The notes beneath the pieces are model-generated. The model worked only from the letters and a program-made list of their open reading frames with translations, was not told where the DNA came from and searched no databases. This document shows, in pieces, positions 1 through 7,881 of a stretch of 64,000 nucleotides of DNA. Origin of the DNA: an uncultured Prevotellaceae bacterium (lineage in GTDB: Bacteria > Bacteroidota > Bacteroidia > Bacteroidales > Bacteroidaceae); the NCBI GenBank assembly GCA_902800495.1, contig CADCET010000006.1, positions 1-64,000 of the forward strand, in the 5' to 3' direction. The position numbers and the translations under genes are program-made. Position 1 is the stretch's first letter. Each line of letters starts with the position of its first letter.

Positions 1-1
1 C

Positions 2-805
2 CGTGCTGCCCTACCCGCCATCTTCAATCCAGAAGATTTGAACGCCTTGGAGCAGGCCCTTCGCCTGAAGGAGCAGAATCCGGGCTCAACAGTAGGAATT
101 CTCACGATGGGTCCTCCACGTGCAGGTGAGATTATCCGTCAGGGACTTTATCGTGGCGCTGATACCGGTTGGTTGCTCACCGACCGCCTCTTCGCCGGTG
201 CCGATACCCTCGCAACATCTTACGCCCTGGCTACTGCCATCAAGAAGATTGGCGATGTGGACATCGTCATCGGTGGTCGTCAGGCTATCGATGGTGATAC
301 GGCTCAGGTAGGTCCTCAGGTGGCTCAGAAGTTAGGTCTTAACCAGGTGACATACGCTGAGGAAGTTCTCAGCGTAAAGGATGGTAAGGCTACCATCAAG
401 CGCGTCATCGACGGTGGTGTGGAGACCGTAGAGGCTCCGCTGCCCGTAGTGATTACCGTGAACGGAAGTGCAGCTCCTTGTCGCCCCCAGAACGCCAAAC
501 TGGTGATGAAGTACAAGCGTGCAACTTGTCCGATGGAGAGGGTGGCCTCCCCCAACCCCTCCGAAGGAGGGGAGCCGGATTACTCTTACCTTTACGAGGA
601 GCGCCCTTATCTGACGCTGAACCAGTGGTCGGTTGCCGATGTTGATGGCGACGTGAACCAGTGTGGTCTGGCCGGTTCGCCTACCAAGGTGAAAGCTATC
701 AAGAACATTGTGTTCCAGGCTAAGGAGTCGAAGACTTTGACGGCTTCTGATGCTGATATCGAGGGAATGATCAAAGAATTGTTGGATGAGAAGATTATTG
801 GTTAA
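2..805 (+). CDS. etfB: Electron transfer flavoprotein beta subunit, 5' end cut by window edge
   Basis: The reading frame is open from base 2, and the residues before the first possible start (…NPEDLNALEQALRLKE) already match the internal EtfB region, so the gene begins outside the window; the TTG at 38 is not a start. EtfB pairs with EtfA to carry electrons from acyl-CoA dehydrogenases via FAD, with AMP or a second flavin bound by the beta subunit. The adenine-nucleotide region (GGRQAIDGDTAQVGPQ) is present. Near residue 180 the chain holds an extra segment, VASPNPSEGGEPD, encoded by a GC-rich palindrome (see repeat at 548-580) and absent from the usual family. etfA follows after 7 bp and an acyl-CoA dehydrogenase lies downstream, so the set probably forms one operon in acyl-CoA/butyryl-CoA metabolism. 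Confidence 0.93.
   Translation, partial: RAALPAIFNPEDLNALEQALRLKEQNPGSTVGILTMGPPRAGEIIRQGLYRGADTGWLLTDRLFAGADTLATSYALATAIKKIGDVDIVIGGRQAIDGDTAQVGPQVAQKLGLNQVTYAEEVLSVKDGKATIKRVIDGGVETVEAPLPVVITVNGSAAPCRPQNAKLVMKYKRATCPMERVASPNPSEGGEPDYSYLYEERPYLTLNQWSVADVDGDVNQCGLAGSPTKVKAIKNIVFQAKESKTLTASDADIEGMIKELLDEKIIG
548..580. repeat. Small palindrome inserted in frame in etfB
   Basis: CCCCTCC (556-562), a 3-nt loop GAA and GGAGGGG (566-572) form a perfect 7-bp stem. It encodes the NPSEGGE peptide inside EtfB. Similar palindromes encoding P/S/G-rich peptides occur in sprA (26080-26100) and the DUF853 gene (31430-31454), which suggests a dispersed repeat tolerated in coding sequence. Confidence 0.7.
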
Positions 806-812
806 TTGAGAT

Positions 813-1835
813 ATGAATAACGTATTTGTATATTGCGAGATTGAAGGTACGACCGTACAAGAAGTATCTCAGGAGTTGCTGACCAAAGGTCGCAAACTCG
901 CCAATGAACTGAAAGTGGAACTCCACGCTGTGGTGGCTGGTACAGGCATCAAAGGCAAGGTGGAGGACCAGATTCTGCCTTACGGTGTCGACAAGCTGTT
1001 TGTCTTCGACGCTCCCGAGCTGTTCCCCTACACCTCGGCTCCCCACACGGATATTCTCGTGAACCTCTTCAAAGAGGAGCAGCCTCAGATTTGCTTGATG
1101 GGTGCTACCGTCATCGGCCGCGACCTCGGTCCCCGTGTGTCGTCGTCGCTGACAAGCGGCCTTACCGCTGATTGCACCGAACTGGAGATTGGTCCGTATG
1201 AGGACAAGAAAGAGGGCAAGGTCTACGAGAACCTGCTCTACCAGATTCGTCCCGCCTTCGGTGGTAACATCGTGGCTACCATCGTGAACCCCGACCACCG
1301 TCCCCAGATGGCTACCGTCCGCTCTGGTGTGATGCAGAAGGCTATCTATGAGGGCAAAGCCCGCGGCGAAGTGGTTTACCCTGAGGTTTCAAAGTATGTC
1401 TCTCCCGAGGCCTTCGTAGTAAAGGTGCTCGACCACCACGTGGAGGCTGCCAAGCACAACCTGAAGGGCGCGCCTATCGTGGTTGCTGGCGGTTACGGTA
1501 TGGGGTCGAAGGAGAACTTCGACCTGCTGTTCCTGCTGGCAAAGGTGCTGCATGGTGAAGTAGGTGGCTCTCGTGCCGCCGTCGATGCAGGCTGGCTCGA
1601 CCATGACCGTCAGATTGGCCAGACTGGTGTGACCGTTCATCCAAAGGTGTATATTGCCTGTGGTATCTCTGGACAGATTCAGCACATCGCTGGTATGCAG
1701 GACTCTGGTATCATCATCTCTGTCAACAGCGATCCCGATGCTCCTATCAACCGCATCGCCGACTATGTGATTGTTGGTACTGTGGAAGAGGTAGTTCCCA
1801 AGCTGATCAAATACTATAAGCAGAATAGCAAGTAG
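813..1835 (+). CDS. etfA: Electron transfer flavoprotein alpha subunit
   Basis: 340 aa, normal length for EtfA. The C-terminal FAD domain is plain: VAGGYGMGSKENF near residue 225, then GGSRAAVDAGW, the QIGQTG loop, and GISGQIQHIAGM, the flavin-binding signature, near residue 290. The protein forms a heterodimer with EtfB and passes electrons between an acyl-CoA dehydrogenase and the respiratory chain or another acceptor. It starts 7 bp after etfB and is followed by a 75-aa membrane protein and an acyl-CoA dehydrogenase in the same direction, so co-transcription is likely. No insertion is seen in this subunit. Confidence 0.95.
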   Translation: MNNVFVYCEIEGTTVQEVSQELLTKGRKLANELKVELHAVVAGTGIKGKVEDQILPYGVDKLFVFDAPELFPYTSAPHTDILVNLFKEEQPQICLMGATVIGRDLGPRVSSSLTSGLTADCTELEIGPYEDKKEGKVYENLLYQIRPAFGGNIVATIVNPDHRPQMATVRSGVMQKAIYEGKARGEVVYPEVSKYVSPEAFVVKVLDHHVEAAKHNLKGAPIVVAGGYGMGSKENFDLLFLLAKVLHGEVGGSRAAVDAGWLDHDRQIGQTGVTVHPKVYIACGISGQIQHIAGMQDSGIIISVNSDPDAPINRIADYVIVGTVEEVVPKLIKYYKQNSK

Positions 1836-1836
1836 G

Positions 1837-2064
1837 ATGAATCTATTATTACAAGCTAGAGGAAACGGAGGTATAGGTATCGGATTGTTTGAGCTGATAC
1901 TTATTCTCGGTGTTGCCATATATGTTTATCTCATATATATGGTTTGTAAGGAAGCTAAAAATCGTAAAGGAGCAAATATGATTGTAGCAGCCTTACTGTC
2001 CTTATTTATCACTCCTATTTGTGGTATTTTGTATTTATTATTATTCCCACGAAATAATTCATAG
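1837..2064 (+). CDS. Small two-helix membrane protein
   Basis: 75 aa, starting one base after the etfA stop, so translation is probably coupled. Two hydrophobic stretches (about residues 15-37 and 47-68) with a short basic linker (KEAKNRKG) predict two membrane helices. The resemblance is to superinfection-immunity/phospholipase_D-nuclease N-like two-helix proteins in general shape only; no specific family is recognised. Codons are more A/T-rich than those of its neighbours (for example runs of tta/ata/att), so it may be a later insertion into the etf-acyl-CoA dehydrogenase operon. The position suggests, but does not show, a role near the membrane electron acceptor. Confidence 0.7.
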   Translation: MNLLLQARGNGGIGIGLFELILILGVAIYVYLIYMVCKEAKNRKGANMIVAALLSLFITPICGILYLLLFPRNNS

Positions 2065-2073
2065 AAAAAGATT

Positions 2074-3816
2074 ATGGCAAACTATTATAGCGATCATCCT
2101 GAGATCGGGTTCTACTTGAACCACCCCCTGATGGCTCGTATCGTCGAGCTGAAAGAAAAGGGTTTCGCTGATGCGAAAGAATATGACTACGCTCCTGTTG
2201 ACCTGGGCGACGCCATCGAGAACTACAAGCAGATTCTCGACATTACTGGCGACGTGGCTGCCAACATCATCGAGCCAAACTCTGAGGCTGTTGACCTGGA
2301 AGGTCCGCACCTCGAGAACGGCCGCATGATCTACGCCTCTAAGACTTACGAGAACCTCGATGCCACCCGTAAGGCTGGTCTGTGGGGTGTAAGTATGCCT
2401 CGCCGTTACGGCGGTCTGAACCTGCCCAACGCTGTGTTCTCCATGCTCTCTGAGATGATTTCGGCTGCCGATGCCGGTTTCCAGAACATCTGGAGCCTGC
2501 AGAGCTGTATCGACACACTCTATGAGTTCGGTAGCGAGGAGCAGCGCCAGAAGTACATCCCCCGCGTTTGCGCTGGTGAGGGTATGTCGATGGACCTGAC
2601 CGAGCCCGATGCCGGTTCCGACCTGCAGCGCGTCATGCTGAAGGCCACCTTCGACGAGAAGGAGAACTGCTGGCGCCTGAACGGTGTGAAGCGTTTCATC
2701 ACCAACGGCGATAGCGACATCCACCTCGTGCTGGCCCGCTCTGAGGAAGGCACGAAGGACGGTCGTGGTCTGTCGATGTTCATCTACGACAAGCGTCAGG
2801 GAGGCGTCAACGTGCGTCACATCGAGCACAAGCTGGGTATCCACGGTTCACCCACCTGTGAGCTGACCTATAAGAACGCCAAGGCAGAACTTTGCGGCTC
2901 AACCAAGATGGGTCTTATCAAGTATGTGATGGCCCTGATGAACGGCGCCCGCTTAGGCATCGCCGCTCAGTCGGTAGGTGTTGAGCAGGAGGCTTACAAC
3001 GAAGGCTTAGCTTACGCCAAGGAGCGTCAGCAGTTTGGTGACAAGATCATCAACTTCCCCGCCGTCTACGACATGCTCAGCCGCATGAAGGCCAAGCTTG
3101 ATGCCGGCCGTGCCCTGCTCTACGAGACAGCCTGCTACGTCGACGTTTACAAGTGCCTCGAGGACATCGAGCGCGACCGCAAGCTGACGCCCGAGGAAAA
3201 GCAGGAGTGCAAGACCTACAAGCGTCTGGCCGATGCCTTCACACCACTGGCCAAGGGCATGAACTCCGAGTATGCCAACCAGAATGCCTACGACGCCATC
3301 AGCATCCACGGCGGTTCGGGCTTCATCATGGAGTACAAGAGCCAGCGCCTGTTCCGCGACGCCCGTATTTTCTCTATCTACGAGGGTACCACGCAGCTGC
3401 AGGTGGTCGCCGCCATCCGCTACATCACCAACGGCACCATGCTCCAGAACATTAAGGAGATGCTAGAGAGTGAAGAGTTAAGAGTGAAGAGTGAAGAATT
3501 TGCTGCCGCCTTGCTGGAGCGTGTCAAGAAATTGATTCCTGTGTATGAAGACGCTCTCGCATACGTGAAGGCTCTCGACAACCAGGACGCTCAGGACTTC
3601 CTCGCCCGTCGTCTCTACGATATGACCGCAGAACTCGTCATGAGCCTGCTCATCATCCGCGACGCTTCGAAGGCTCCCGAACTCTTCGAGAAGTCTGCCA
3701 ACGTCTATGTTCGTATGGCCGAAGAGGACGTACTTGGCAAGAGCGCCTATATCAAAGCCTTCCAGGTAGAGGATTTGGCTTATTTCAAGGCTGCTGAGGA
3801 AGAGGCTGCTGAATAA
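2074..3816 (+). CDS. Acyl-CoA dehydrogenase with long C-terminal extension
   Basis: 580 aa, flavin-dependent alpha,beta-dehydrogenation of acyl-CoA. The FAD/substrate loop MDLTEPDAGSDL lies near residues 172-183 and the catalytic glutamate is in IYEGTTQLQV (Glu437). The chain runs about 140 residues past this point, as in the larger acyl-CoA dehydrogenase subfamily (the type annotated with a C-terminal domain in Bacteroidota). Residues around 465-474 (LESEELRVKSEEF) are encoded by four 7-bp repeats and look inserted between the catalytic core and the C-terminal helices. Its electron acceptor is presumably the EtfAB pair encoded just upstream. The exact chain-length preference cannot be read from the sequence. 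Confidence 0.93.
   Translation: MANYYSDHPEIGFYLNHPLMARIVELKEKGFADAKEYDYAPVDLGDAIENYKQILDITGDVAANIIEPNSEAVDLEGPHLENGRMIYASKTYENLDATRKAGLWGVSMPRRYGGLNLPNAVFSMLSEMISAADAGFQNIWSLQSCIDTLYEFGSEEQRQKYIPRVCAGEGMSMDLTEPDAGSDLQRVMLKATFDEKENCWRLNGVKRFITNGDSDIHLVLARSEEGTKDGRGLSMFIYDKRQGGVNVRHIEHKLGIHGSPTCELTYKNAKAELCGSTKMGLIKYVMALMNGARLGIAAQSVGVEQEAYNEGLAYAKERQQFGDKIINFPAVYDMLSRMKAKLDAGRALLYETACYVDVYKCLEDIERDRKLTPEEKQECKTYKRLADAFTPLAKGMNSEYANQNAYDAISIHGGSGFIMEYKSQRLFRDARIFSIYEGTTQLQVVAAIRYITNGTMLQNIKEMLESEELRVKSEEFAAALLERVKKLIPVYEDALAYVKALDNQDAQDFLARRLYDMTAELVMSLLIIRDASKAPELFEKSANVYVRMAEEDVLGKSAYIKAFQVEDLAYFKAAEEEAAE
3468..3495 (+). repeat. Heptamer array GAGTGAA x4 inside acyl-CoA dehydrogenase
   Basis: Four head-to-tail 7-bp units (GAGTGAA, GAGTTAA, GAGTGAA, GAGTGAA) translate as SEELRVKSEE in frame. 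A related array, GTGAAAG/GTGAAGG, lies between genes at 4194-4217. Confidence 0.8.
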
Positions 3817-3836
3817 GCATTCCAACACCACAGAAT

Positions 3837-3877
3837 AAAAAAATCCGGTGAATCGTTTGATTCATCGGATTTTTTTC
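3837..3877. terminator. Rho-independent terminator after etf/acyl-CoA dehydrogenase operon
   Basis: An A-run, an inverted repeat (AATCCG-TGAATC / GATTCA-CGGATT) with a GTTT loop, and a run of seven T. The A-run and T-run make it usable in both directions. Confidence 0.85.
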
Positions 3878-3912
3878 GTAAATTCGCACCCAAAACCAAA
3901 ACTATTACTACT

Positions 3913-4197
3913 ATGGAACAAAGCATCGTTTTCGACATTTGCGGCTACATTGCCACTTTCGGCATGATATTGGGCTACCTGCCACAGGCTATCGCCACCA
4001 TTCGCACGCGTAACACCGACGGCATCGCCCTGCCCACCTTCCTGATGATGGGCATCGGCAGCATCGCTTTCATGATACAGGGACTGATACACAAGCCCGA
4101 GATTATCTGGTCGCTGTTCCTCGCCAACTTGGTGACAGCTACCTGCAGTCTCATCATCTTCAGCATCAAGATGTATAACGACTACTTTAAGAAGTGA
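3913..4197 (+). CDS. SemiSWEET-type sugar transporter
   Basis: 94 aa, the usual length for a bacterial SemiSWEET. Three hydrophobic helices are visible, with the proline-glutamine pair of the first helix in GYLPQ (residues 21-25) and a conserved TRNTDGIALPTF loop after it. These proteins dimerise in the inner membrane to move small sugars passively. The gene has its own upstream terminator and ends exactly where a 7-bp repeat array begins (4194-4217). The next gene, adenine deaminase, is functionally unrelated, so the pairing is probably incidental. The substrate cannot be inferred. Confidence 0.9.
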   Translation: MEQSIVFDICGYIATFGMILGYLPQAIATIRTRNTDGIALPTFLMMGIGSIAFMIQGLIHKPEIIWSLFLANLVTATCSLIIFSIKMYNDYFKK

Positions 4198-4217
4198 AAG
4201 GTGAAGGGTGAAGGGTG
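4194..4217 (+). repeat. Intergenic heptamer array (GTGAAAG/GTGAAGG)
   Basis: Three and a half 7-bp units fill the gap between the SemiSWEET stop codon and adenine deaminase; the stop codon itself (4195-4197) lies within the first unit. The unit is one or two substitutions from the GAGTGAA unit inside the acyl-CoA dehydrogenase. Confidence 0.75.
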
Positions 4218-4233
4218 AATAATTAAAAGCTCT

Positions 4234-5892
4234 ATGGAAAGTATCAAAGGACATATCGTCGACGTGGTGCGCCACGAGATATTCGACGGCGAACTGGTCA
4301 TCAGTAATGAGAGAATAGTAGAGGTGAAGCGGTGTGCGCTGCCCAATGGCAAGAACCCCTGGCCATACATCATGCCAGGCTTTATCGACAGTCACGTACA
4401 CATCGAGAGCAGTATGATGGTGCCGTATATGTTTGCACGCATCGCCGTCAGTCACGGCACCATCGGCGTCATTGCCGACCCGCACGAGATTGGCAACGTG
4501 TTAGGCGTCGAGGGTGTCGACTATATGATACACTCCGGCAGCAAGGCACGTTTCAACTTCCTCTTCGGAGCCCCAAGCTGCGTGCCGGCTGTGGGCGGCG
4601 ACGTGGAGACCAGCGGAGCCATCATCGACGCCAAGGCCATTGCAGCTCTGATGGCCCGCGACGACATCGGCTTCTTAGGCGAGATGATGAACTACCCCAG
4701 CGTGCTGGAAGGCAACCGGGAGGTGACAGACAAGATTCAGGCGGCCCTAAGCAACGGCAAGCCGGTAGACGGTCATGCCCCCGGACTGACGGGCCACCAG
4801 CGTGCCCAATATGCGGCGGCTGGCATTACCACCGACCACGAGTGCTCGACGCTCGACGAGGGCCGTTCGTGCATCCAAGCAGGCATGAAGGTCATCATCC
4901 GCGAAGGTAGTGCCGCCAAGGACTACACGCTGCTCAGTCCACTGATTGCCGAGAGTCCTAACATGGTGTTACTCTGCACGGACGACTGCCACCCCGACGA
5001 CTTCGTACGCGGACACATCAACCTCATTGTGAAGCGCGCCTTAGCCGACGGCTACGACCTCTGGGATGTGCTGCAGGTAGCCTGCGTGAATGCACAGAAA
5101 CATTATAGCCAGAAATGGGGACTGTTGCAGGCGGGCGACCCTGCCACCTTCATCACGGTAGACAGTCTCACGCCGCACTTCCGCGTGGAGAGCACGGTCA
5201 TCCGCGGACAAGAGGTGTTCAACTATAACGCGACAAGACGTCCGACGCTTCTACCTGTCGACGGACAGGAGACGGGCATCTTCCCCAACAAATTCGTGGC
5301 CGCCCCCATTACGGCCGACGACATTGCCATCGACCTCAAGACGGGCGACAACGTACATATCATTCACGCCACGGACGGCAGTCTGCTGACCCAGCACGAC
5401 GAGGTGGTGCTGACGGGCAACCCCTTGTTCGACTCACGCTATCCGTGGACGGAGGTGCAGAAGATTGTGGTGTACAACCGCTATCAGCCAGGGGCGAAAC
5501 CCGTCGTCGGACTGGTGCGCGGCTTCGACATCAAGGATGGTGCCATTGCAGGCTCGGTGGCTCACGACTGTCATAACATCGTGGCCATCGGTTCCAGCGA
5601 CGAGTATATCGTGAAGGCCATCAACCGCATTGTCGAGATGCAAGGCGGACAAGTGGTGGTCAGCGCCGACGAGATGCAGGACATCCCGCTGCCCATTGCC
5701 GGCCTGATGGCGCCGATGAGCGGTCACGAGATAGCCTTCCGCACGTTGTGCATCCATGACATGGTGAAGCAGATAGGCTGCCGGATGAAGTCGCCCTTCA
5801 TCACAATGGCCTTCATGTGCCTGCCGGTGATTCCTGACATCAAGATCACCGACCGTCACCTCATAGACACCAAGAACTTCAAGATTATTTAA
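4234..5892 (+). CDS. ade: Adenine deaminase
   Basis: 552 aa, amidohydrolase that converts adenine to hypoxanthine and ammonia. The metal-binding HxH is in PGFIDSHVHIESSM (His54, His56), followed by IADPHEIGNVLG, the GHAPGLTGHQ stretch and the metal-ligand aspartate in LLCTDDCHPDDF. The C-terminal adenine-deaminase domain (DIPLPIAGLMAP… and the late MAFMCLPVIPDIKITDRH) marks it as Ade rather than adenosine deaminase. Its 3' end overlaps the convergent guanine deaminase gene by 8 bp, placing two purine-salvage deaminases tail to tail. Confidence 0.95.
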   Translation: MESIKGHIVDVVRHEIFDGELVISNERIVEVKRCALPNGKNPWPYIMPGFIDSHVHIESSMMVPYMFARIAVSHGTIGVIADPHEIGNVLGVEGVDYMIHSGSKARFNFLFGAPSCVPAVGGDVETSGAIIDAKAIAALMARDDIGFLGEMMNYPSVLEGNREVTDKIQAALSNGKPVDGHAPGLTGHQRAQYAAAGITTDHECSTLDEGRSCIQAGMKVIIREGSAAKDYTLLSPLIAESPNMVLLCTDDCHPDDFVRGHINLIVKRALADGYDLWDVLQVACVNAQKHYSQKWGLLQAGDPATFITVDSLTPHFRVESTVIRGQEVFNYNATRRPTLLPVDGQETGIFPNKFVAAPITADDIAIDLKTGDNVHIIHATDGSLLTQHDEVVLTGNPLFDSRYPWTEVQKIVVYNRYQPGAKPVVGLVRGFDIKDGAIAGSVAHDCHNIVAIGSSDEYIVKAINRIVEMQGGQVVVSADEMQDIPLPIAGLMAPMSGHEIAFRTLCIHDMVKQIGCRMKSPFITMAFMCLPVIPDIKITDRHLIDTKNFKII

Positions 5893-7159
5893 CTGTCGGT
5901 TCCTTCACCTCTTGACCGCGACAGAAGCGGTGGGTGATCTGGCGGTCGTCGCCCACGTAGATGAAGCGCTCTAAGCGGTGAACCAGCGAGTATTCGTCAG
6001 GATACAGCACGCTGTCATCGATGACCAGCGCGTCGAAGTCGTAGCCGGGCTCGAAACTGCCGACACGACCGAAGAAGCTGCCTGCCGACTTCGTGGCTAT
6101 CCAGAACGTCTCTGACAGCGTGAGGAACGGCTTGCTATGGTCGTGCTGGTAGTGCATCTTGCTGACCTGAATGGCATAGACCAGCATACGGAACATGTTC
6201 AGGTCGTGACCGCCGCTGATATCGCTGCCCAAGCCCACGCGCAGTCCCTCGTCGAGGAAGGTGCGGAGGGGAGCCATACCCGACGACAGATTGAAATTCG
6301 ACGTGGGACAGTGGGCCACCATAACGCCATTGCGCTTCATCATATCCAGCTCCTCGCCCGACGTCCACACGCAGTGAGCCATGATGGTGGGCGTCTGTCC
6401 GAAGAGTCCGTAGCGGTTGTAGGCATCGCCATAGCACGTGCTCTCCTTCTCAAGATCCTGTACCCAAGCTATCTCTGACATATTCTCCGACAGATGCGAC
6501 TGCACCGGCAACTGGTACGTATTAGCCAGCCGGCCACAGGCCTTCAGTAGCTCCGGCGTACACGACGGTACGAAGCGTGGCGTGATGATGGGGCGCACCA
6601 GCGCGTCGGGCTGGTTAAACTCAGCTATCAACTGCTCGTTGCCCTCGACGGCGGCCTCCACGTCTTCGCAGAGGTTGTCAGGACAGTTGCGGTTCATGGC
6701 CACCTTGCCTACCAGTGCTCCCATGCCTGCTTCTTGATAGAGCTGCATCAGCAGACGCGTGCTCTCCGTATGGACGGTGCCGAAGACACACGAGCGCATC
6801 GTGCCGAAGAGCCACTGGGTATGCAGGAAGCGGCGGTACATTCGCTCGGCGTAACGCACGTCAGCATACTTCGCCTCCTCGGGGAAGGTGTACTGCTGCA
6901 GCCACGGCAGCAGTTCCAGGTCCATAGCCACCCCCTGGTTATGTACCTGCGGGGCGTGAACGTGCATATCGTTCATCGCCGGGATGAGCAGACTGTTGCC
7001 GAAATCAGTCACCTCTGCACCCTCGCAATCCAGTTCCGACAGGTCGTTAGAGACACCTATCACACGACCATCTTCCACAGCGATATAGCCGTTCTCGAAC
7101 ACCTCAAACCTGTCTTTCTCTTTCGTAAAGAGAATATGTGCTTTATATACCTTTCTCAT
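5885..7159 (-). CDS. guaD: Guanine deaminase
   Basis: 424 aa from the ATG at 7159 (MRKVYKAHILFT); an upstream ATG in the same frame exists but would add 27 unlikely residues. Guanine to xanthine plus ammonia, zinc-dependent. The family pattern is clear: DMHVHAPQ (His66, His68), MDLELLPWLQQYTFPEEAKY, then QSHLSEN, HCVWTSGEE and the GLGSDISGGHD aspartate. It lies opposite adenine deaminase, giving both routes from purine bases into hypoxanthine/xanthine. Directly upstream is the dispersed repeat element R1; no strong -7 box was found before the start. Confidence 0.92.
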   Translation of the reverse strand: MRKVYKAHILFTKEKDRFEVFENGYIAVEDGRVIGVSNDLSELDCEGAEVTDFGNSLLIPAMNDMHVHAPQVHNQGVAMDLELLPWLQQYTFPEEAKYADVRYAERMYRRFLHTQWLFGTMRSCVFGTVHTESTRLLMQLYQEAGMGALVGKVAMNRNCPDNLCEDVEAAVEGNEQLIAEFNQPDALVRPIITPRFVPSCTPELLKACGRLANTYQLPVQSHLSENMSEIAWVQDLEKESTCYGDAYNRYGLFGQTPTIMAHCVWTSGEELDMMKRNGVMVAHCPTSNFNLSSGMAPLRTFLDEGLRVGLGSDISGGHDLNMFRMLVYAIQVSKMHYQHDHSKPFLTLSETFWIATKSAGSFFGRVGSFEPGYDFDALVIDDSVLYPDEYSLVHRLERFIYVGDDRQITHRFCRGQEVKEPTVK

Positions 7160-7243
7160 AGAATGCAAAATTACAAAAAAAAGGCGAAAGTGCAAGCATT
7201 TCAGCATATTTTTTGAATTGTACAGTCGAAAGTGATACACTCA

Positions 7244-7566
7244 CGCGCGCGTAATATGGGTAGGAAAGCGAAAAACATCCCACCCACGTCGCCCATCCCA
7301 CCCGTAGCATAGGAGCGACATGGGCGACATGGGTGGGATGTTTTCGAGTTAAGACTACCATATATATAGACAAGACAAAATGAGAATCACAGACAAAGTG
7401 AGAGAATGTCGAGATACGAGGTGTCTATATTCGAGATACGAGGTACGAGGTGCGAGGTACGAGGTATGTAAACGTAACGGCCGCTCGTAAAAAAATATAA
7501 GCGTCTCGTAAAAAAATATAAGCCGCTCGTAAAAACGTCACGGCCGCTCGTACTGTGGGTACGAGC
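7244..7566. repeat. Dispersed composite repeat element, copy R1
   Basis: The 503-bp gap between guaD and the next gene holds no credible gene. It contains, in order: CGCGCGCGTAATATGG; a hairpin with 25-bp arms (7272-7296 and 7320-7344, one mismatch) and a 23-nt loop; a conserved stretch around AAGACTACCATATATA; five 7-bp units GAGRTAC/GAGGTGC (7433-7467); and a tail in which CTCGT recurs at 7484, 7505, 7526 and 7547, exactly 21 bp apart, with A-runs between the first copies. The same modules in the same order recur at 40053-40392 (R2). Confidence 0.85.
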
Positions 7567-7626
7567 CAGACTGTTAATATATCATAAAAGACAAGAAGAC
7601 AATAGCTGTTGTTTAATATTTATTCC

Positions 7627-7634
7627 TATTTTTG
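7627..7634 (+). promoter_or_regulatory. -7 promoter box before the 63-aa peptide gene
   Basis: TATTTTTG followed by CA matches the Bacteroidota -7 consensus TAnnTTTG and stands 28 bp before the ATG. A -33 box is weak here. Confidence 0.6.
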
Positions 7635-7662
7635 CAAAATAACAACGTAAATTTACAAGAGT

Positions 7663-7854
7663 ATGAAACACAAAAATTATGAAACACCAGTCACGGAAGT
7701 CATCTGGCTACAGCAACAGACACAGCTTCTGGCAGGAAGCGAAGCGTCAGCAACAGCGACAATAGGCGATTTCCAAGAAGAGGATTGGACTCCGAATCCG
7801 TCCTCACGCACTACGGGCTTCCCGGACGAATTTAACAGTCCTCTCGGCTTTTAA
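7663..7854 (+). CDS. Small LLAGS-motif peptide ahead of a surface lipoprotein
   Basis: 63 aa with no signal peptide or membrane helix. The pattern is a basic start (MKHKNYETPVTEVIWL), a hydrophilic stretch and LLAGSEASATATIGD, followed by an acidic, proline-containing tail. Small ORFs of this shape, with a Tyr-x-x-P…E/V-x-x-L…LLAGS layout, are commonly seen just before fimbrillin-like or other surface genes in Prevotella; I know no assigned function. It lies 27 bp before the lipoprotein gene and has its own -7 box, so the two are probably co-transcribed. The LLAGS site could be a processing site, but this is speculation. Confidence 0.7.
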   Translation: MKHKNYETPVTEVIWLQQQTQLLAGSEASATATIGDFQEEDWTPNPSSRTTGFPDEFNSPLGF

Positions 7855-7881
7855 TCTTTCAAACCAAAAACTCAGAAAACT

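Noticed and set aside
7143-7373. Minus-strand ORF across R1 (and a similar one at 39993-40289)
   Set aside because: It reads through the repeat element hairpin in both copies; it lacks coding bias and the frame is explained by the repeat.
7478-7560. CRISPR-like array in R1 (and at 40290 and 61770)
   Set aside because: The period is only 21 bp with no repeat/spacer alternation, and no cas genes are nearby.
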